NCBI RefSeq assembly: GCF_021440345.1
Contig: NZ_JAKCNS010000058.1
Coordinates: 21,452-61,858 of the forward strand
Source of the DNA: Kluyvera intermedia
GTDB lineage: Bacteria; Pseudomonadota; Gammaproteobacteria; Enterobacterales; Enterobacteriaceae
DNA length: 40,407 nucleotides
Direction: 5' to 3'
This document shows positions 1 to 10,981 of the stretch, one piece after another (position 1 is the stretch's first letter; each line of letters opens with the position of its first letter). The position numbers were made by a program, and so were the translations under genes. Below the pieces are notes generated by a model. That model was not told where the DNA came from, ran no database searches, and was given only the letters and a program-made list of their open reading frames with translations.

Positions 1-1259
1 CCAGCGCCGGGGATTTAAGTCAGGCAGGGCATCAGGTTACGGTGATTGACCGCGAAGCGGGGCCGGCGTTAGAAACCAGCGCCGCCAACGCCGGGCAGAT
101 CTCACCGGGCTACGCCGCGCCCTGGGCAGCACCAGGCGTGCCGTTAAAAGCGATTAAATGGATGTTCCAGCGCCACGCGCCGCTGGCGATACGCCTCGAT
201 GGCACCGGCTTCCAGTTAAAATGGATGTGGCAGATGCTGCGTAACTGCGACACGCGCCACTACATGGAAAACAAAGGGCGGATGGTCCGCCTCGCCGAAT
301 ACAGCCGTGATTGCCTGAAAACTCTGCGCGACACCACCGGTATCAGCTATGAAGGCCGCCAGGGCGGCACCTTGCAGCTGTTCCGTACCGCTCAGCAATA
401 CGAGAGCGCCACCCGCGATATCGCGGTGCTGGAAGACGCGGGCGTTCCGTATCAACTGCTGGAGGCCTCCCGGCTTGCTGAAGTTGAACCGGCGCTGGCC
501 GACGTGGCGCACAAGCTAACCGGCGGGCTACGTCTACCCAATGACGAAACCGGTGACTGCCAGCTCTTCACCCAGCGGCTGGCGAAAATGGCCGAACAGG
601 CGGGCGTCCAGTTCCGCTTTAATACACCGGTAGACAGCCTGATTGAGGACGGTGGCCGTATCGTGGGCGTGAAGTGCGGCGATGAAGTCGTGACTGCCGA
701 TGCCTACGTGATGGCCTTTGGTTCCTATTCAACGGCGATGCTCAAAGGGCTGGTGGATATTCCGGTCTATCCGCTAAAAGGCTACTCGTTGACGATTCCG
801 ATTGTAGAAGAGAGCGGCGCACCGGTTTCGACTATCCTTGATGAAACCTACAAAATTGCCATCACCCGGTTTGATAACCGCATTCGCGTCGGCGGGATGG
901 CGGAAATTGTCGGCTTCAATACTGAACTGCTGCAACCGCGCCGGGAAACGCTGGAGATGGTGGTGGGGGATCTGTTCCCACGCGGCGGTAAAATCGCCGA
1001 AGCGACCTTCTGGACCGGGCTGCGTCCGATGACGCCTGACGGTACGCCGGTCGTTGGTAAAACGGTGTTTAAAAACCTGTGGCTCAACACCGGACACGGC
1101 ACGCTAGGCTGGACCATGTCCTGCGGCTCTGGCCAGTTGCTCAGCGATTTGATGTCTGGCCGCACCCCGGCCATTCCCTATGATGATCTGAGCGTGGCTC
1201 GTTATTCACCGGGATTCACGCCCGCCCGCGCGCAGCACCTGCATGGCGCACACCAATAA
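1..1259 (+). CDS. dadA: D-amino acid dehydrogenase small subunit (5' end cut by the window)
   Basis: FAD-dependent membrane-associated dehydrogenase that oxidises D-alanine and other D-amino acids to 2-oxo acids and passes electrons to the respiratory chain. The reading frame is open from base 3, so the start codon and the N-terminal FAD-binding GxGxxG segment lie upstream of the window. The visible part begins near residue 15 of a ~432-residue family. The segments [13 protein letters not shown] and [12 protein letters not shown] near the C terminus match E. coli DadA almost residue for residue. The stop is nine bases before dadX, with which it forms the L-alanine catabolic operon (racemisation, then oxidation). 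The first few visible codons read [10 protein letters not shown] where relatives have SAWYLxQAGH; see findings. Confidence 0.97.
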   Translation, partial: SAGDLSQAGHQVTVIDREAGPALETSAANAGQISPGYAAPWAAPGVPLKAIKWMFQRHAPLAIRLDGTGFQLKWMWQMLRNCDTRHYMENKGRMVRLAEYSRDCLKTLRDTTGISYEGRQGGTLQLFRTAQQYESATRDIAVLEDAGVPYQLLEASRLAEVEPALADVAHKLTGGLRLPNDETGDCQLFTQRLAKMAEQAGVQFRFNTPVDSLIEDGGRIVGVKCGDEVVTADAYVMAFGSYSTAMLKGLVDIPVYPLKGYSLTIPIVEESGAPVSTILDETYKIAITRFDNRIRVGGMAEIVGFNTELLQPRRETLEMVVGDLFPRGGKIAEATFWTGLRPMTPDGTPVVGKTVFKNLWLNTGHGTLGWTMSCGSGQLLSDLMSGRTPAIPYDDLSVARYSPGFTPARAQHLHGAHQ

Positions 1260-1268
1260 GGAGAACGC

Positions 1269-2339
1269 ATGTCACGTCCCGTGCTTGCCAGCCTCGACCT
1301 ACAGGCGTTACGTAATAACTTAGCCATTGTCCGCCGGGCGGCGGGCAATGCCCGTATCTGGTCGGTGGTGAAGGCCAACGCCTATGGACATGGATTAGAG
1401 CGGGTCTGGAATGCCCTGCGAGAAACCGACGGCTTTGCGATGCTCAATCTCGAAGAGGCCATCTTGCTGCGCGAGCGCGGCTGGAAAGGGCCAATTCTGC
1501 TGCTTGAAGGCTTTTTCCATGCCGATGAACTGGAATTGTTTGATAAGTATCGCCTGACTACCAGCGTCCACAGCAACTGGCAGCTTAAGGCGTTGCAAAA
1601 CGCGCGACTGCATTCACCCATCGATATTTACCTGAAGGTGAACAGCGGCATGAACCGCCTGGGGTTTGCCCCGGAGCGGGTACACACCGTCTGGCAGCAG
1701 CTGCGTGGCATGAGCAACGTCGGCTCAATGACCCTGATGTCGCATTTCGCGCAGGCGGAAAATACCGATGGTGTAGCCGAACCGATGCAGCGGATTGAGC
1801 AGGCAGCAGAAGGGCTGGATTGCCCACGCTCGCTAGCCAACTCGGCGGCCACGCTATGGCATCCGGAAACGCATTTTGATTGGGTGCGCCCGGGGATTGT
1901 ACTGTACGGCGCATCGCCGTCAGGTCAGTGGCAGGACATCGCCAACAGCGGCCTGAAGCCGGTGATGACGCTAAGCAGCGAGATAATCGGCGTTCAGACG
2001 CTAAAACCGGGGGGTGCGGTAGGCTACGGTAGCCGCTATCGGGCGACGCAAGAGCAGCGGATTGGTATCGTCGCCTGCGGTTACGCCGACGGCTACCCGC
2101 GTATTGCCGCCAACGGCACACCGGTGCTGGTTGATGGCATTCGCACCGGGACGGTGGGGGCGATTTCGATGGATATGCTGGCGGTGGATTTAACGCCGTG
2201 TCCGCAAGCTGGGATCGGCACCCCGGTTGAGTTGTGGGGTAAGGAAATTAAGATTGATGAAGTGGCGGCCAGCGCCAGAACGGTGGGCTACGAGTTGATG
2301 TGTGCGGTTGCGCCGCGCGTTCCTGTCGTGACAGTGTAA
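1269..2339 (+). CDS. dadX: Catabolic alanine racemase
   Basis: PLP-dependent racemase of 356 residues that converts L-alanine to D-alanine for oxidation by DadA. The PLP lysine lies in [10 protein letters not shown] (K35). The second catalytic tyrosine region is VGYGSRYRA near residue 253, and the conserved GAISMDML segment follows. The start is ATG at 1269 behind AAGGAG, nine bases after the dadA stop, so the two genes are co-transcribed. Length and sequence fit the catabolic enzyme; the biosynthetic paralogue Alr would not sit beside dadA. A hairpin followed by TTTT lies directly downstream. Confidence 0.97.
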   Translation: MSRPVLASLDLQALRNNLAIVRRAAGNARIWSVVKANAYGHGLERVWNALRETDGFAMLNLEEAILLRERGWKGPILLLEGFFHADELELFDKYRLTTSVHSNWQLKALQNARLHSPIDIYLKVNSGMNRLGFAPERVHTVWQQLRGMSNVGSMTLMSHFAQAENTDGVAEPMQRIEQAAEGLDCPRSLANSAATLWHPETHFDWVRPGIVLYGASPSGQWQDIANSGLKPVMTLSSEIIGVQTLKPGGAVGYGSRYRATQEQRIGIVACGYADGYPRIAANGTPVLVDGIRTGTVGAISMDMLAVDLTPCPQAGIGTPVELWGKEIKIDEVAASARTVGYELMCAVAPRVPVVTV

Positions 2340-2345
2340 CTTATT

Positions 2346-2375
2346 GCCCGGTGGCGCGATGCCAACCGGGCTTTT
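2346..2375 (+). terminator. Rho-independent terminator after dadX
   Basis: GCCCGGTGGC, loop GCGAT, GCCAACCGGGC, then TTTT. It begins seven bases after the dadX stop and ends the dad operon. The stem has one bulge. Confidence 0.75.
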
Positions 2376-2392
2376 GGGCAGAACGTCATTGG

Positions 2393-2424
2393 TTGGCCGG
2401 ATTGGCGTCACGCTATCCGGCCAA
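2393..2424. repeat. REP-like palindrome between convergent dadX and nhaP2
   Basis: A perfect 10-bp inverted repeat, TTGGCCGGAT ... ATCCGGCCAA, encloses an inner GCGT-C-ACGC pairing. This layout (GCCGGAT outer arms, GCG/CGC inner arms) matches enteric REP/PU elements, and a convergent intergenic gap is their usual location. There is only one copy here, so no BIME array is visible. Confidence 0.6.
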
Positions 2425-2430
2425 CAGCAA

Positions 2431-4167
<1,737 letters not shown>

Positions 4168-4259
4168 TCACGCACTCCCCGATAACGTACAAGCTAGTTA
4201 CAAAACGTTACCATAATTAGTGCGCAAACATTGAATTAATAAGCGGTGATTATTGTTTT

Positions 4260-5174
4260 TTATTCGGCTAATACCGGATGGCCGGTGACCATCAGCGAGG
4301 AATGCCCCTGATTGTGCATAAGCTGCGCGTTGGCGCCCAGTGGCAGGGTCACGGTGCGCGGCTCGTGGCCAAAATCAAGCCCACTAATGACCGGAATCGA
4401 CAGCCGTGAACGCAGGTAGTTGTACATGGTGGCTAAATCATAACCGTCGTCATAATCATTCGGGCTAGCCCCGGTAAAACTCCCCAGCACGATGGCGCGC
4501 TGGCGCGGCAAAATACCGGCATGCAGCAGCTGCAACAGCATGCGTTCAACGCGGAACGGATGCTCGTTAATATCTTCAAGCACCAGAATGCCATCGCGGA
4601 TTTCCGGCATCCACTGCGTACCGATGAGCGAGACGATCATCGCCAGGTTTCCGCCCCACAGCGTTCCCTCGGCGGCGCACTGTGGCCCGTCGCCGTCCCA
4701 TTCGATGGTTAAGGTAGGGCTGCGCAGCGCGCGCCAGAAGTGTTCTTCGGTAAAGTCGTCGAGGTTTTCTGCGCCGAAGTTGCCTGCCAGCATAGGACCG
4801 CTAAAGGTCACGACGTTGCCTTTGGCTAACAAACCGCACTGAATCGCGGTGAAGTCACTGTGGCCGCAGATTAACAGCGGCGAGCGCTGCTGGCGGGCTA
4901 TCAGCGACGGCCAGTCAATGCTCTCCAGCAGACGACTGGCGCCGTAGCCGCCGCGCACCGCCAGCACAATCTGGTTTTCCCCACTAAGCGTGGCAAGGTC
5001 GTTAATATCCGCCAGCCGCTCGGCCTCGGTTCCGGCAAAACGCTGGCTGCGACGAGGAATCACCTGCTGGTTCGCCACCTGATGCCCGGACGCTTCCAGC
5101 CGCGTAACGCCACGCTGTGCGGCGGTCTGGTTGATGCAGTAGCCGGACGGGGCGATGAGATGAAACGAAGACAT
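4260..5174 (-). CDS. ldcA: Murein tetrapeptide carboxypeptidase (L,D-carboxypeptidase A)
   Basis: Cytoplasmic serine peptidase of family S66, 304 residues. It removes the terminal D-alanine from recycled murein tetrapeptides so that tripeptide can be reused. The Ser-Glu-His triad segments are visible: the nucleophile elbow in ICGHSDFTAIQ, a Glu in VLEDINEHP, and the His in LDFGHEPRTV near the C terminus. The ATG start is preceded by AAGGAA on the minus strand. It is divergent from emtA, as in E. coli, so two peptidoglycan-processing genes share a 93-bp intergenic region. Confidence 0.96.
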   Translation of the reverse strand: MSSFHLIAPSGYCINQTAAQRGVTRLEASGHQVANQQVIPRRSQRFAGTEAERLADINDLATLSGENQIVLAVRGGYGASRLLESIDWPSLIARQQRSPLLICGHSDFTAIQCGLLAKGNVVTFSGPMLAGNFGAENLDDFTEEHFWRALRSPTLTIEWDGDGPQCAAEGTLWGGNLAMIVSLIGTQWMPEIRDGILVLEDINEHPFRVERMLLQLLHAGILPRQRAIVLGSFTGASPNDYDDGYDLATMYNYLRSRLSIPVISGLDFGHEPRTVTLPLGANAQLMHNQGHSSLMVTGHPVLAE

Positions 5175-5267
5175 GGCATTTCCTTGCTGAGAATGAAACG
5201 GGTATCATGCCGCCTGAGCCAGTGGTTGTCATTAACGGCAGCAAAGTTCAGCTAAAAGGATAGATGC

Positions 5268-5879
5268 GTGAAATTAAGATGGTTTGCTTTTTTAATTGTA
5301 TTACTTGCCGGGTGTAGTTCTAAATCGGATTACCGCAATCCACCGTGGAATCCTGAGGTTCCGGTGAAACGCGCAATGCAGTGGATGCCAATTACTGAAA
5401 AAGCCGGTGCCGCCTGGGGCGTCAGCCCGCGCCTTATCACCGCCATTATTGCCGTAGAATCCGGCGGTAATCCGACGCTGGTGAGTAAATCTAATGCGGT
5501 GGGGCTGATGCAGCTTAAAGCGTCAACGTCGGGTCTGGATGTTTATCGCCACATGGGCTGGAGCGGTCAGCCGTCGACCAGTGAGTTGAAAAACCCGGAG
5601 CGGAATATCTCAATGGGCGCGGCTTATTTGAGCATTCTGGAACACGGCTCGCTGGCGGGGATTACCGATCCTGAAGTTATGCAGTATGCGCTGGTCGTTT
5701 CCTATGCCAACGGCGCGGGCGCGCTGCTGCGCACCTTCTCGTCCGACAGGAAAAAGGCGATTTCTAAAATTAACGATCTGGACGCGGATGAATTCTTCGA
5801 CCACGTAGTGAAGAACCATCCTGCGCCTCAGGCGCCACGCTATATCTGGAAAGTACAGAAAGCCATGGATGCCATGTAG
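5268..5879 (+). CDS. emtA: Endo-type membrane-bound lytic murein transglycosylase (MltE)
   Basis: Outer-membrane lipoprotein of 203 residues that cleaves within glycan strands to give 1,6-anhydromuropeptides. A lipoprotein signal ends in the lipobox LLAG-C with acylated Cys16. An SLT domain follows, with the catalytic Glu64 in AVESGGNP, the [11 protein letters not shown] motif and a C-terminal [10 protein letters not shown] motif. The start is GTG at 5268, giving the [16 protein letters not shown] start known for E. coli EmtA. An ATG four bases earlier is out of frame. It converges on ycgR, with the two stop codons directly adjacent. Confidence 0.96.
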   Translation: MKLRWFAFLIVLLAGCSSKSDYRNPPWNPEVPVKRAMQWMPITEKAGAAWGVSPRLITAIIAVESGGNPTLVSKSNAVGLMQLKASTSGLDVYRHMGWSGQPSTSELKNPERNISMGAAYLSILEHGSLAGITDPEVMQYALVVSYANGAGALLRTFSSDRKKAISKINDLDADEFFDHVVKNHPAPQAPRYIWKVQKAMDAM

Positions 5880-6611
5880 TCAGCGAACGTTATTTGCCCG
5901 TTCGCGCGCTTCACGCTCCAGCGAAAAAATAATTCGCTGGAGCGAGCGCTCCAACACCGGATTCATATACAGAAAACGGAAGCTCAGGCGCGGCGTCACA
6001 ATCGTCTCATTCTTACTGTCGACCACTTTGCGCTCGCTGATGGCCAGCAGCTGGACGTCAAAGCGAAAACGCCCCCATTGCCCCATATCCAGTTCAATCT
6101 CTCTAAGCTCCATTCCCGGAACCAGCATCTCCGGCGGCGGCGCGTCCAGCAAAGCGCCCATCCCACCTAGCGACAAATCAAACAGACGAAAACGCAGCGT
6201 ACTTTTATCCGGCAGGGCGGCACAGCCGTAATAAGGCGGATACAGCGGGGCCGGAATACGGAAATACTCACGGCGCTGGATACACCATACCGCAGGTGGC
6301 GTCGGCATCACGAAGGCGGGCAGGCCCTGATAATTCTCCACCTGCATTCGTGGCACCGTGAATTCGATTTTGGCGCCATTTGTTTCTGCAACCATGGCGA
6401 TATTATTCGCCGACAAGGCGGCATTGTTATCTTCTTCACGGCTGCCAAAGTCGATAATCAACTGCTGCTGGCTGACGTCGAGAATACGACTAATAAACTG
6501 GCGCGAAGACCAGCTCACGCGCAGCGCGGCGTTAGCCTGCTGAAGATCGCGCAGAACGTTTAATACCGCTAACGGGTTTTGCTTAAGAAACTGTGTGTTG
6601 TGCTCACTCAC
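5880..6611 (-). CDS. ycgR: Flagellar brake protein YcgR (c-di-GMP effector)
   Basis: PilZ-domain protein of 243 residues. When bound to c-di-GMP it acts on the flagellar motor to slow rotation and bias swimming. An N-terminal YcgR_N domain (~1-105) precedes the PilZ domain, which shows the RxxxR motif at R114/R118 and the D-x-S-x-x-G motif (DLSLGG, 145-150). Both nucleotide-binding motifs are intact. The gene is followed at once by the convergent emtA stop. A sigma-28-type promoter lies upstream on the minus strand (6647-6673), fitting flagellar class 3 expression. Confidence 0.95.
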   Translation of the reverse strand: MSEHNTQFLKQNPLAVLNVLRDLQQANAALRVSWSSRQFISRILDVSQQQLIIDFGSREEDNNAALSANNIAMVAETNGAKIEFTVPRMQVENYQGLPAFVMPTPPAVWCIQRREYFRIPAPLYPPYYGCAALPDKSTLRFRLFDLSLGGMGALLDAPPPEMLVPGMELREIELDMGQWGRFRFDVQLLAISERKVVDSKNETIVTPRLSFRFLYMNPVLERSLQRIIFSLEREARERANNVR

Positions 6612-6646
6612 CGGGAATGGCTCCTGAATGGCAGACTCTCAATTAT

Positions 6647-6673
6647 CTATCGGCGTTGAAAAACAGAACTTCA
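6647..6673 (-). promoter_or_regulatory. FliA (sigma-28) type promoter for ycgR
   Basis: On the minus strand the sequence reads TGAA, 15 bases, GCCGATAG, against the sigma-28 consensus TAAA-N15-GCCGATAA: ten of twelve positions match and the spacing is exact. It lies 36 bases upstream of the ycgR ATG. E. coli ycgR is known to belong to the flagellar regulon. Confidence 0.75.
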
Positions 6674-6880
6674 GCCTCCTCGTAAAATTTTTTAACATTT
6701 CTATCGGTTTCGGCTGCGTAAAGCACTTAAGGCAGTGCCTACGTCAATATTCGTATTTATCTGCATAAAATATCATCGGCGAACCAGGCTTTTTAAGAAC
6801 AATTACCTATACTTGAAACATTAGCGGCGCAGAATGACGGCGCTTTTATTGGTGTTAATGGAACTGAAGAGGTGGGAAAA

Positions 6881-7135
6881 ATGGGTATTATTGCCTGGAT
6901 TATTTTTGGTCTGATTGCCGGTGTTATTGCCAAACTGATTATGCCGGGGCGTGATGGGGGTGGTTTCTTCCTCACCTGTATCCTGGGTATTGTCGGTGCC
7001 GTTGTCGGTGGCTGGTTAGCGACCACGTTTGGTCTTGGCGGCAGCGTCAGTGGCTTTAATCTGCACAGCTTCCTGGTAGCGGTAGTGGGCGCCATTGTTG
7101 TACTGGCGGTATTCCGCCTGATTCGCCGCGAATAA
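6881..7135 (+). CDS. ymgE: Small inner-membrane protein, GlsB/YeaQ/YmgE family
   Basis: An 84-residue hydrophobic protein with three predicted membrane segments, nearly identical to E. coli YmgE (transglycosylase-associated family). The family motif KLIMPGRDGGGF joins segments one and two. Its molecular function is unknown; relatives are linked to envelope stress. ATG 6881 is preferred because AGAGG ends eight bases before it. A GTG nine bases earlier overlaps that ribosome-binding site and would add three residues not seen in E. coli. A strong hairpin terminator follows. Confidence 0.9.
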   Translation: MGIIAWIIFGLIAGVIAKLIMPGRDGGGFFLTCILGIVGAVVGGWLATTFGLGGSVSGFNLHSFLVAVVGAIVVLAVFRLIRRE

Positions 7136-7155
7136 TGTTTCCCGCGTTTTACCTT

Positions 7156-7186
7156 ACAACGGCCCCGAAAGGGGCCGTTGTCGTTT
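7156..7186 (+). terminator. Rho-independent terminator after ymgE
   Basis: A perfect 11-bp stem (ACAACGGCCCC / GGGGCCGTTGT) closes a GAAA tetraloop and is followed by CGTTTC. It lies about 20 bases after the ymgE stop. Confidence 0.85.
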
Positions 7187-7250
7187 CATCAAATCTGTTA
7201 CCTGCATCACACTCCTAAAGCCCTGTTTATTTTGGCGTTGAATTACAAAT

Positions 7251-7269
7251 ATTAATGATAATAATTATC
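7251..7269 (+). promoter_or_regulatory. Fur box upstream of the siderophore receptor
   Basis: The 19-mer ATTAATGATAATAATTATC matches the Fur consensus GATAATGATAATCATTATC at 16 of 19 positions (mismatches at 1, 2 and 13). It ends 28 bases before the receptor ATG, where bound Fe-Fur would block the promoter. This supports iron-repressed expression. Confidence 0.85.
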
Positions 7270-7297
7270 GTTCTTTATTTGATTTGAGCCACACATA

Positions 7298-9418
7298 ATG
7301 AATAAGACAGGTCTTCGCGTTTGTACGCTTTCCGGGATGATTGCGCTAGCACTTTCAACACAGGGGTATGCTGCCCAGGAATCGACCATGGTGGTCACCG
7401 GTTCGGCAAACGGTGAGGGGAGTGAACTGCCCGGCTGGACCAACAGTGCCACCAAGTCGGCGGTACCGGAAAGTAAAACACCGCAGGTCATCAACACCAT
7501 TAGTCAGCATGAAATCAGCGAGCGTCACGCCACCTCGGTGAACGAGATTCTGCGCTATGCACCGGGGGTGTCCACCGAATCACGCGGCAGCACCACCTAC
7601 ATGAGCGAGTATAAAATCCGCGGTTTTAGCGTCGATAACGAATACTACAACGGCCTACAGCTACCGTATAACGTCACCGGCAATACCAAAGCGCGGATCG
7701 ATCCGCTGCTGATTGAGAGCGTCGATATTCTGAAAGGGCCGTCGTCGGTTCTCTACGGCAACGGTTCGCCGGGCGGGCTGGTGAACATTCAGGGTAAAAA
7801 GCCGCAGACCACCCCGCGGACAGAAATCGGTTTTAACACCGGTACCCGTAATCTGAAAGAGGGTTACATCGACTCCACCGGACAGCTCGCCGACAGCGAC
7901 TGGAGCTACCGCCTGCTGGGCAAAGCCACCGAAGGCGACGATCAGCCGCATACCACTCGCTATGAAGATTATCTGCTGGCACCGAGCGTGACCTGGCAGC
8001 CGAGCGACAAAACGCGCCTGACCATTGACGCGCTGGCGCAAAACACCCCGAGCCTGACGCCGTCGAACCCGCTGCCGCTCTCCTATCTCCGCTCCCAATA
8101 TGCGGATAAACGCGCCTTTGCCGGTGATGACTGGAGCGGCTTCAAGCAGCGCCAATGGATGATTGGCTATAGCTTCGAGCATGAGTTTGACAGCGGCTGG
8201 GGCATTGCACAGAAAGCGCGCTACTTTGATATCGACACCCATCAGCAGAGCGTTTACTCCACCGGCAATAGCGCGACGGCGGTCTATGACATCAGCCGTG
8301 CGGCCTATACCACCGATGAAGATCTGCACAGCTTTAACATTGATAACCAGCTCACGCGCACATTGGCGCTGGGCGATTGGCAGCACCATCTGCTGGCCGG
8401 GTTTGACTATCAGAAGCTGAACTCGCATTACCACTACCGCTATTCAAACTATTTAACTCCACCGCCAAATCTTGATATGCGCAATCCGGATTTTGGCCTA
8501 GTCCATGAAGATGCATTAGGTCTTTATACTGCACAGAAAAACCGACTTTCCTATAACCAGAAAGGCTATTACCTGCAGGATCAAATTGCCTACGGCGGCC
8601 TGAATATCCTCGCCAGCCTGCGCTACGACGAGTACCAGTCAGGCACCACCGACTACCTCAATAGCGACCAGAAAGAGTGGATCTCGCAAGACCGCGTGAC
8701 CAAACGCCTGGGCGTTTTGTATGCCTTCGACAACGGTATTTCGCCGTTCATCAGCTACTCGGAAGGTTTCAAACCCATTTCACCGGCCCGTGGCTTGACG
8801 GCGGATCAGGTGAAACCGACCACCAGTAAACAACTGGAAGGCGGCGTGAAGTATCTGCTGGCTGACTACGCCACGACCTTTACCGCCTCGGTGTTTAATA
8901 TTCGTCAGAAAAACGTGCTGAGCGCTGACCCAAGCTGGAACTACCACCAGACCGGGGAGATTGAGTCGAACGGTGCGGAACTGTCGGCGATTAGCCGTCC
9001 AACCGACAACATTAACCTGATAGCCAACTATGCCTATACCCACGCCATCAACACCGAAGACGAGACCTATCAGGGCAAACGCCCGACTCAGGTACCGGAA
9101 AATGCGTTTAATCTGTGGGGCGATTACACCTTCGACCAGAGCATCGTGCGCGGGCTGACCGTAGGCGGCGGGGTGCGCTATACCGGTCCGATGGAGATTT
9201 CACAGGCTAACGATGAAGGGAAGCTGGGGGGCACCACGCAGTACGATATGTCGCTCTCTTACGATATGTCGGCGGTGGACAGCAGCCTGAGCGGGCTGAT
9301 GCTCAAAGCCAGCGCGCAGAACCTGACCAATAAAGAGACGTTTACCTGCTATGACAGCAGCAACTGCTGGATTGGCCGCGACCGTACGGTACAGGTCGGG
9401 GCGAGCTACACCTTCTAA
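7298..9418 (+). CDS. TonB-dependent siderophore receptor, FhuA/FoxA-like
   Basis: Outer-membrane gated beta-barrel of 706 residues for ferric-siderophore uptake, energised by TonB-ExbBD. A signal peptide ends near QGYAA (25-26), and a TonB-box-like segment STMVVTG lies at 29-35. The plug domain runs from ~55 to 165, with the IESVDILKGPSSVLYGNGSPGG signature split across its end. The barrel runs to the C-terminal aromatic residue in GASYTF. A late NLTNKE ... CYDSSNC cysteine pair resembles the last-loop disulphide of FhuA/FoxA, which points to a hydroxamate-type ligand. Exact substrate specificity cannot be read from sequence. No siderophore synthesis or ABC transport genes are adjacent, so it is a stand-alone receptor controlled by the Fur box above. 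Confidence 0.88.
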   Translation: MNKTGLRVCTLSGMIALALSTQGYAAQESTMVVTGSANGEGSELPGWTNSATKSAVPESKTPQVINTISQHEISERHATSVNEILRYAPGVSTESRGSTTYMSEYKIRGFSVDNEYYNGLQLPYNVTGNTKARIDPLLIESVDILKGPSSVLYGNGSPGGLVNIQGKKPQTTPRTEIGFNTGTRNLKEGYIDSTGQLADSDWSYRLLGKATEGDDQPHTTRYEDYLLAPSVTWQPSDKTRLTIDALAQNTPSLTPSNPLPLSYLRSQYADKRAFAGDDWSGFKQRQWMIGYSFEHEFDSGWGIAQKARYFDIDTHQQSVYSTGNSATAVYDISRAAYTTDEDLHSFNIDNQLTRTLALGDWQHHLLAGFDYQKLNSHYHYRYSNYLTPPPNLDMRNPDFGLVHEDALGLYTAQKNRLSYNQKGYYLQDQIAYGGLNILASLRYDEYQSGTTDYLNSDQKEWISQDRVTKRLGVLYAFDNGISPFISYSEGFKPISPARGLTADQVKPTTSKQLEGGVKYLLADYATTFTASVFNIRQKNVLSADPSWNYHQTGEIESNGAELSAISRPTDNINLIANYAYTHAINTEDETYQGKRPTQVPENAFNLWGDYTFDQSIVRGLTVGGGVRYTGPMEISQANDEGKLGGTTQYDMSLSYDMSAVDSSLSGLMLKASAQNLTNKETFTCYDSSNCWIGRDRTVQVGASYTF

Positions 9419-9424
9419 GTGAAA

Positions 9425-9452
9425 TGTCCGGGCGACTTTTATCGCCCGGACA
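9425..9452. terminator. Hairpin between convergent receptor and MFS genes
   Basis: TGTCCGGGCGA, a six-base loop, TCGCCCGGACA: a perfect 11-bp stem placed between two stop codons 40 bases apart. The T-runs on either side are weak. It probably serves as a shared terminator for both strands. Confidence 0.6.
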
Positions 9453-9457
9453 ATCCT

Positions 9458-10861
9458 TTACGCCGACTCTGGCGCGGTTCCGGCATTCATCACCGGTTTC
9501 GCCACGGTCTTCATCGGAATAAACGCCACGATGATAGCTCCCAGCACCAGGAAGCCGGCAACCATAAAGATCCCGGCGTTAAAGCTGCCGGTGACATCTT
9601 TCATCCAGCCCATCAGCAACGGCCCCAGCGCCGCACCGGTCATCCCGGTACCGTTTATCACCGCAATCCCCAGCGCGCGAGCGCGCAGCGACAGGGCTCT
9701 GTCCGGCGTGGTCCAGAAAATAACCATCGCCGCGAACGCCCCCATCGATGCCATCACAATACCGGTAAACTGCAGGTGCGGATTCGGGCTGGTGGCGGTG
9801 AGAATCCAACCGGCGGCGGCAAACAGATACGGCAGCAGGGTATGCAGCTTACGCTCGTTGTAGCGATCGGAACGTTTACTCCACCAAATCATCCCGACAA
9901 TGGTACACACCTGCGGAATGGCGCTGAGTAATCCGATGGTGACGTTGCTGCTTTCGGCGTTAAAGCTGCGCAAAATCAGCGGCGTCCAGACGCTCAGGGC
10001 ACTCAGGGTGTTGGTCAGACAGAAATAGGCGAGGGTGTAGAGAATAATTACCGGCGTGAACAGCTCGCGCATCACGCTTTTTTGCCCCACCGAGGCCGCC
10101 GCAATGGCGTTTTGAGTTTGCAGCGCCTGCTGTTTATCGGCTTCCAGCATCTCGTTGAGACAGGCTTTATCGTCGTCGGTCAGCCATTTTGCGGTCGATG
10201 GGCTGTCATCCAGCCAGTACCAGACCACCAGCCCCAGCAGTACCGACGGGAAACCTTCCAGCAGGAACAGCCACTGCCAGCCTTTCAAATTGAGCATGCC
10301 GTCCATATTGAGGATATAACCGGACGCCAGCGAACCCAGCGCCATGGTCACCGGCATGGCAATCATAAACAGGGCATTGGCGCGGGCGCGGTAGTGCGCC
10401 GGGAACCAGTAGGTCATGTAATACAGCAGGCCCGGCAGGAAGCCCGCTTCGGCAATCCCCACCAGCATGCGCAGCGCGTACAGGCTATTCGGCCCGGTAG
10501 CGAACAGCGTGGCGGTAGAAGCAATCCCCCAGACGATCATCAGGATAGCAATCCAGCGCCGCGCGCCCACGATAGTCAACATCACGTTGCTGGGGATCCC
10601 GCAGACCACGTACATCACGTAAAACAGCGTAGTCGCCAGCCCAAACATGGTGCTGGTTAGGCCGAGATCTTTGCCCATCGTCAGACCGGCAAAACCGATA
10701 TTGATGCGGTCGAGGTAGGAGAAGACGAACAGCACGAACAAAAAAACGACCAGACGGCGAAAAAGTTTATTGATAACCGCCTGCTGGCGGGGATTCAGCG
10801 GTATTTGCGCTGAGGTTTGCGGCCCGGAGCGGGTCTGTTCCGTAGAAGGGCTATCGTTCAT
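9458..10861 (-). CDS. MFS transporter, anion:cation symporter (ACS) type, likely for an aromatic acid
   Basis: Inner-membrane permease of 467 residues with about 12 membrane segments and a central cytoplasmic loop. The N-terminal FSYLDRINIGFA and later GIAEAGFLPGLLYYMTYWFP are typical of the ACS family (tartrate, phthalate and hydroxyphenylacetate permeases). ATG 10861 is chosen because GGAG lies seven bases upstream; the frame is open further but the extra 86 residues are not membrane-protein-like. It is divergent from iacR, the MarR regulator of the auxin catabolic operon, so an IAA or related aromatic acid substrate is likely by context. That assignment is inference. It converges on the siderophore receptor, with which it shares nothing obvious. 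Confidence 0.85.
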   Translation of the reverse strand: MNDSPSTEQTRSGPQTSAQIPLNPRQQAVINKLFRRLVVFLFVLFVFSYLDRINIGFAGLTMGKDLGLTSTMFGLATTLFYVMYVVCGIPSNVMLTIVGARRWIAILMIVWGIASTATLFATGPNSLYALRMLVGIAEAGFLPGLLYYMTYWFPAHYRARANALFMIAMPVTMALGSLASGYILNMDGMLNLKGWQWLFLLEGFPSVLLGLVVWYWLDDSPSTAKWLTDDDKACLNEMLEADKQQALQTQNAIAAASVGQKSVMRELFTPVIILYTLAYFCLTNTLSALSVWTPLILRSFNAESSNVTIGLLSAIPQVCTIVGMIWWSKRSDRYNERKLHTLLPYLFAAAGWILTATSPNPHLQFTGIVMASMGAFAAMVIFWTTPDRALSLRARALGIAVINGTGMTGAALGPLLMGWMKDVTGSFNAGIFMVAGFLVLGAIIVAFIPMKTVAKPVMNAGTAPESA

Positions 10862-10981
10862 CAAAAGCTCCACATTGTGTTTATTAGTATGAGTGAGGTA
10901 CAGGCTGCTAACGTATAGAAAATAGCCATGATGAGTGTCAATTTTGTGTGTAAAAAATGATACGTAATTGTTATGTGTGTG

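Noticed and set aside
6872-6880. GTG start giving an 87-residue YmgE
   Set aside because: The GTG overlaps the Shine-Dalgarno sequence of the ATG at 6881, and the family length is 84 residues.
7661-8434. 257-codon open frame on the minus strand inside the siderophore receptor
   Set aside because: It is a shadow of a GC-rich real gene with no domain, no ribosome-binding site and low-complexity composition.
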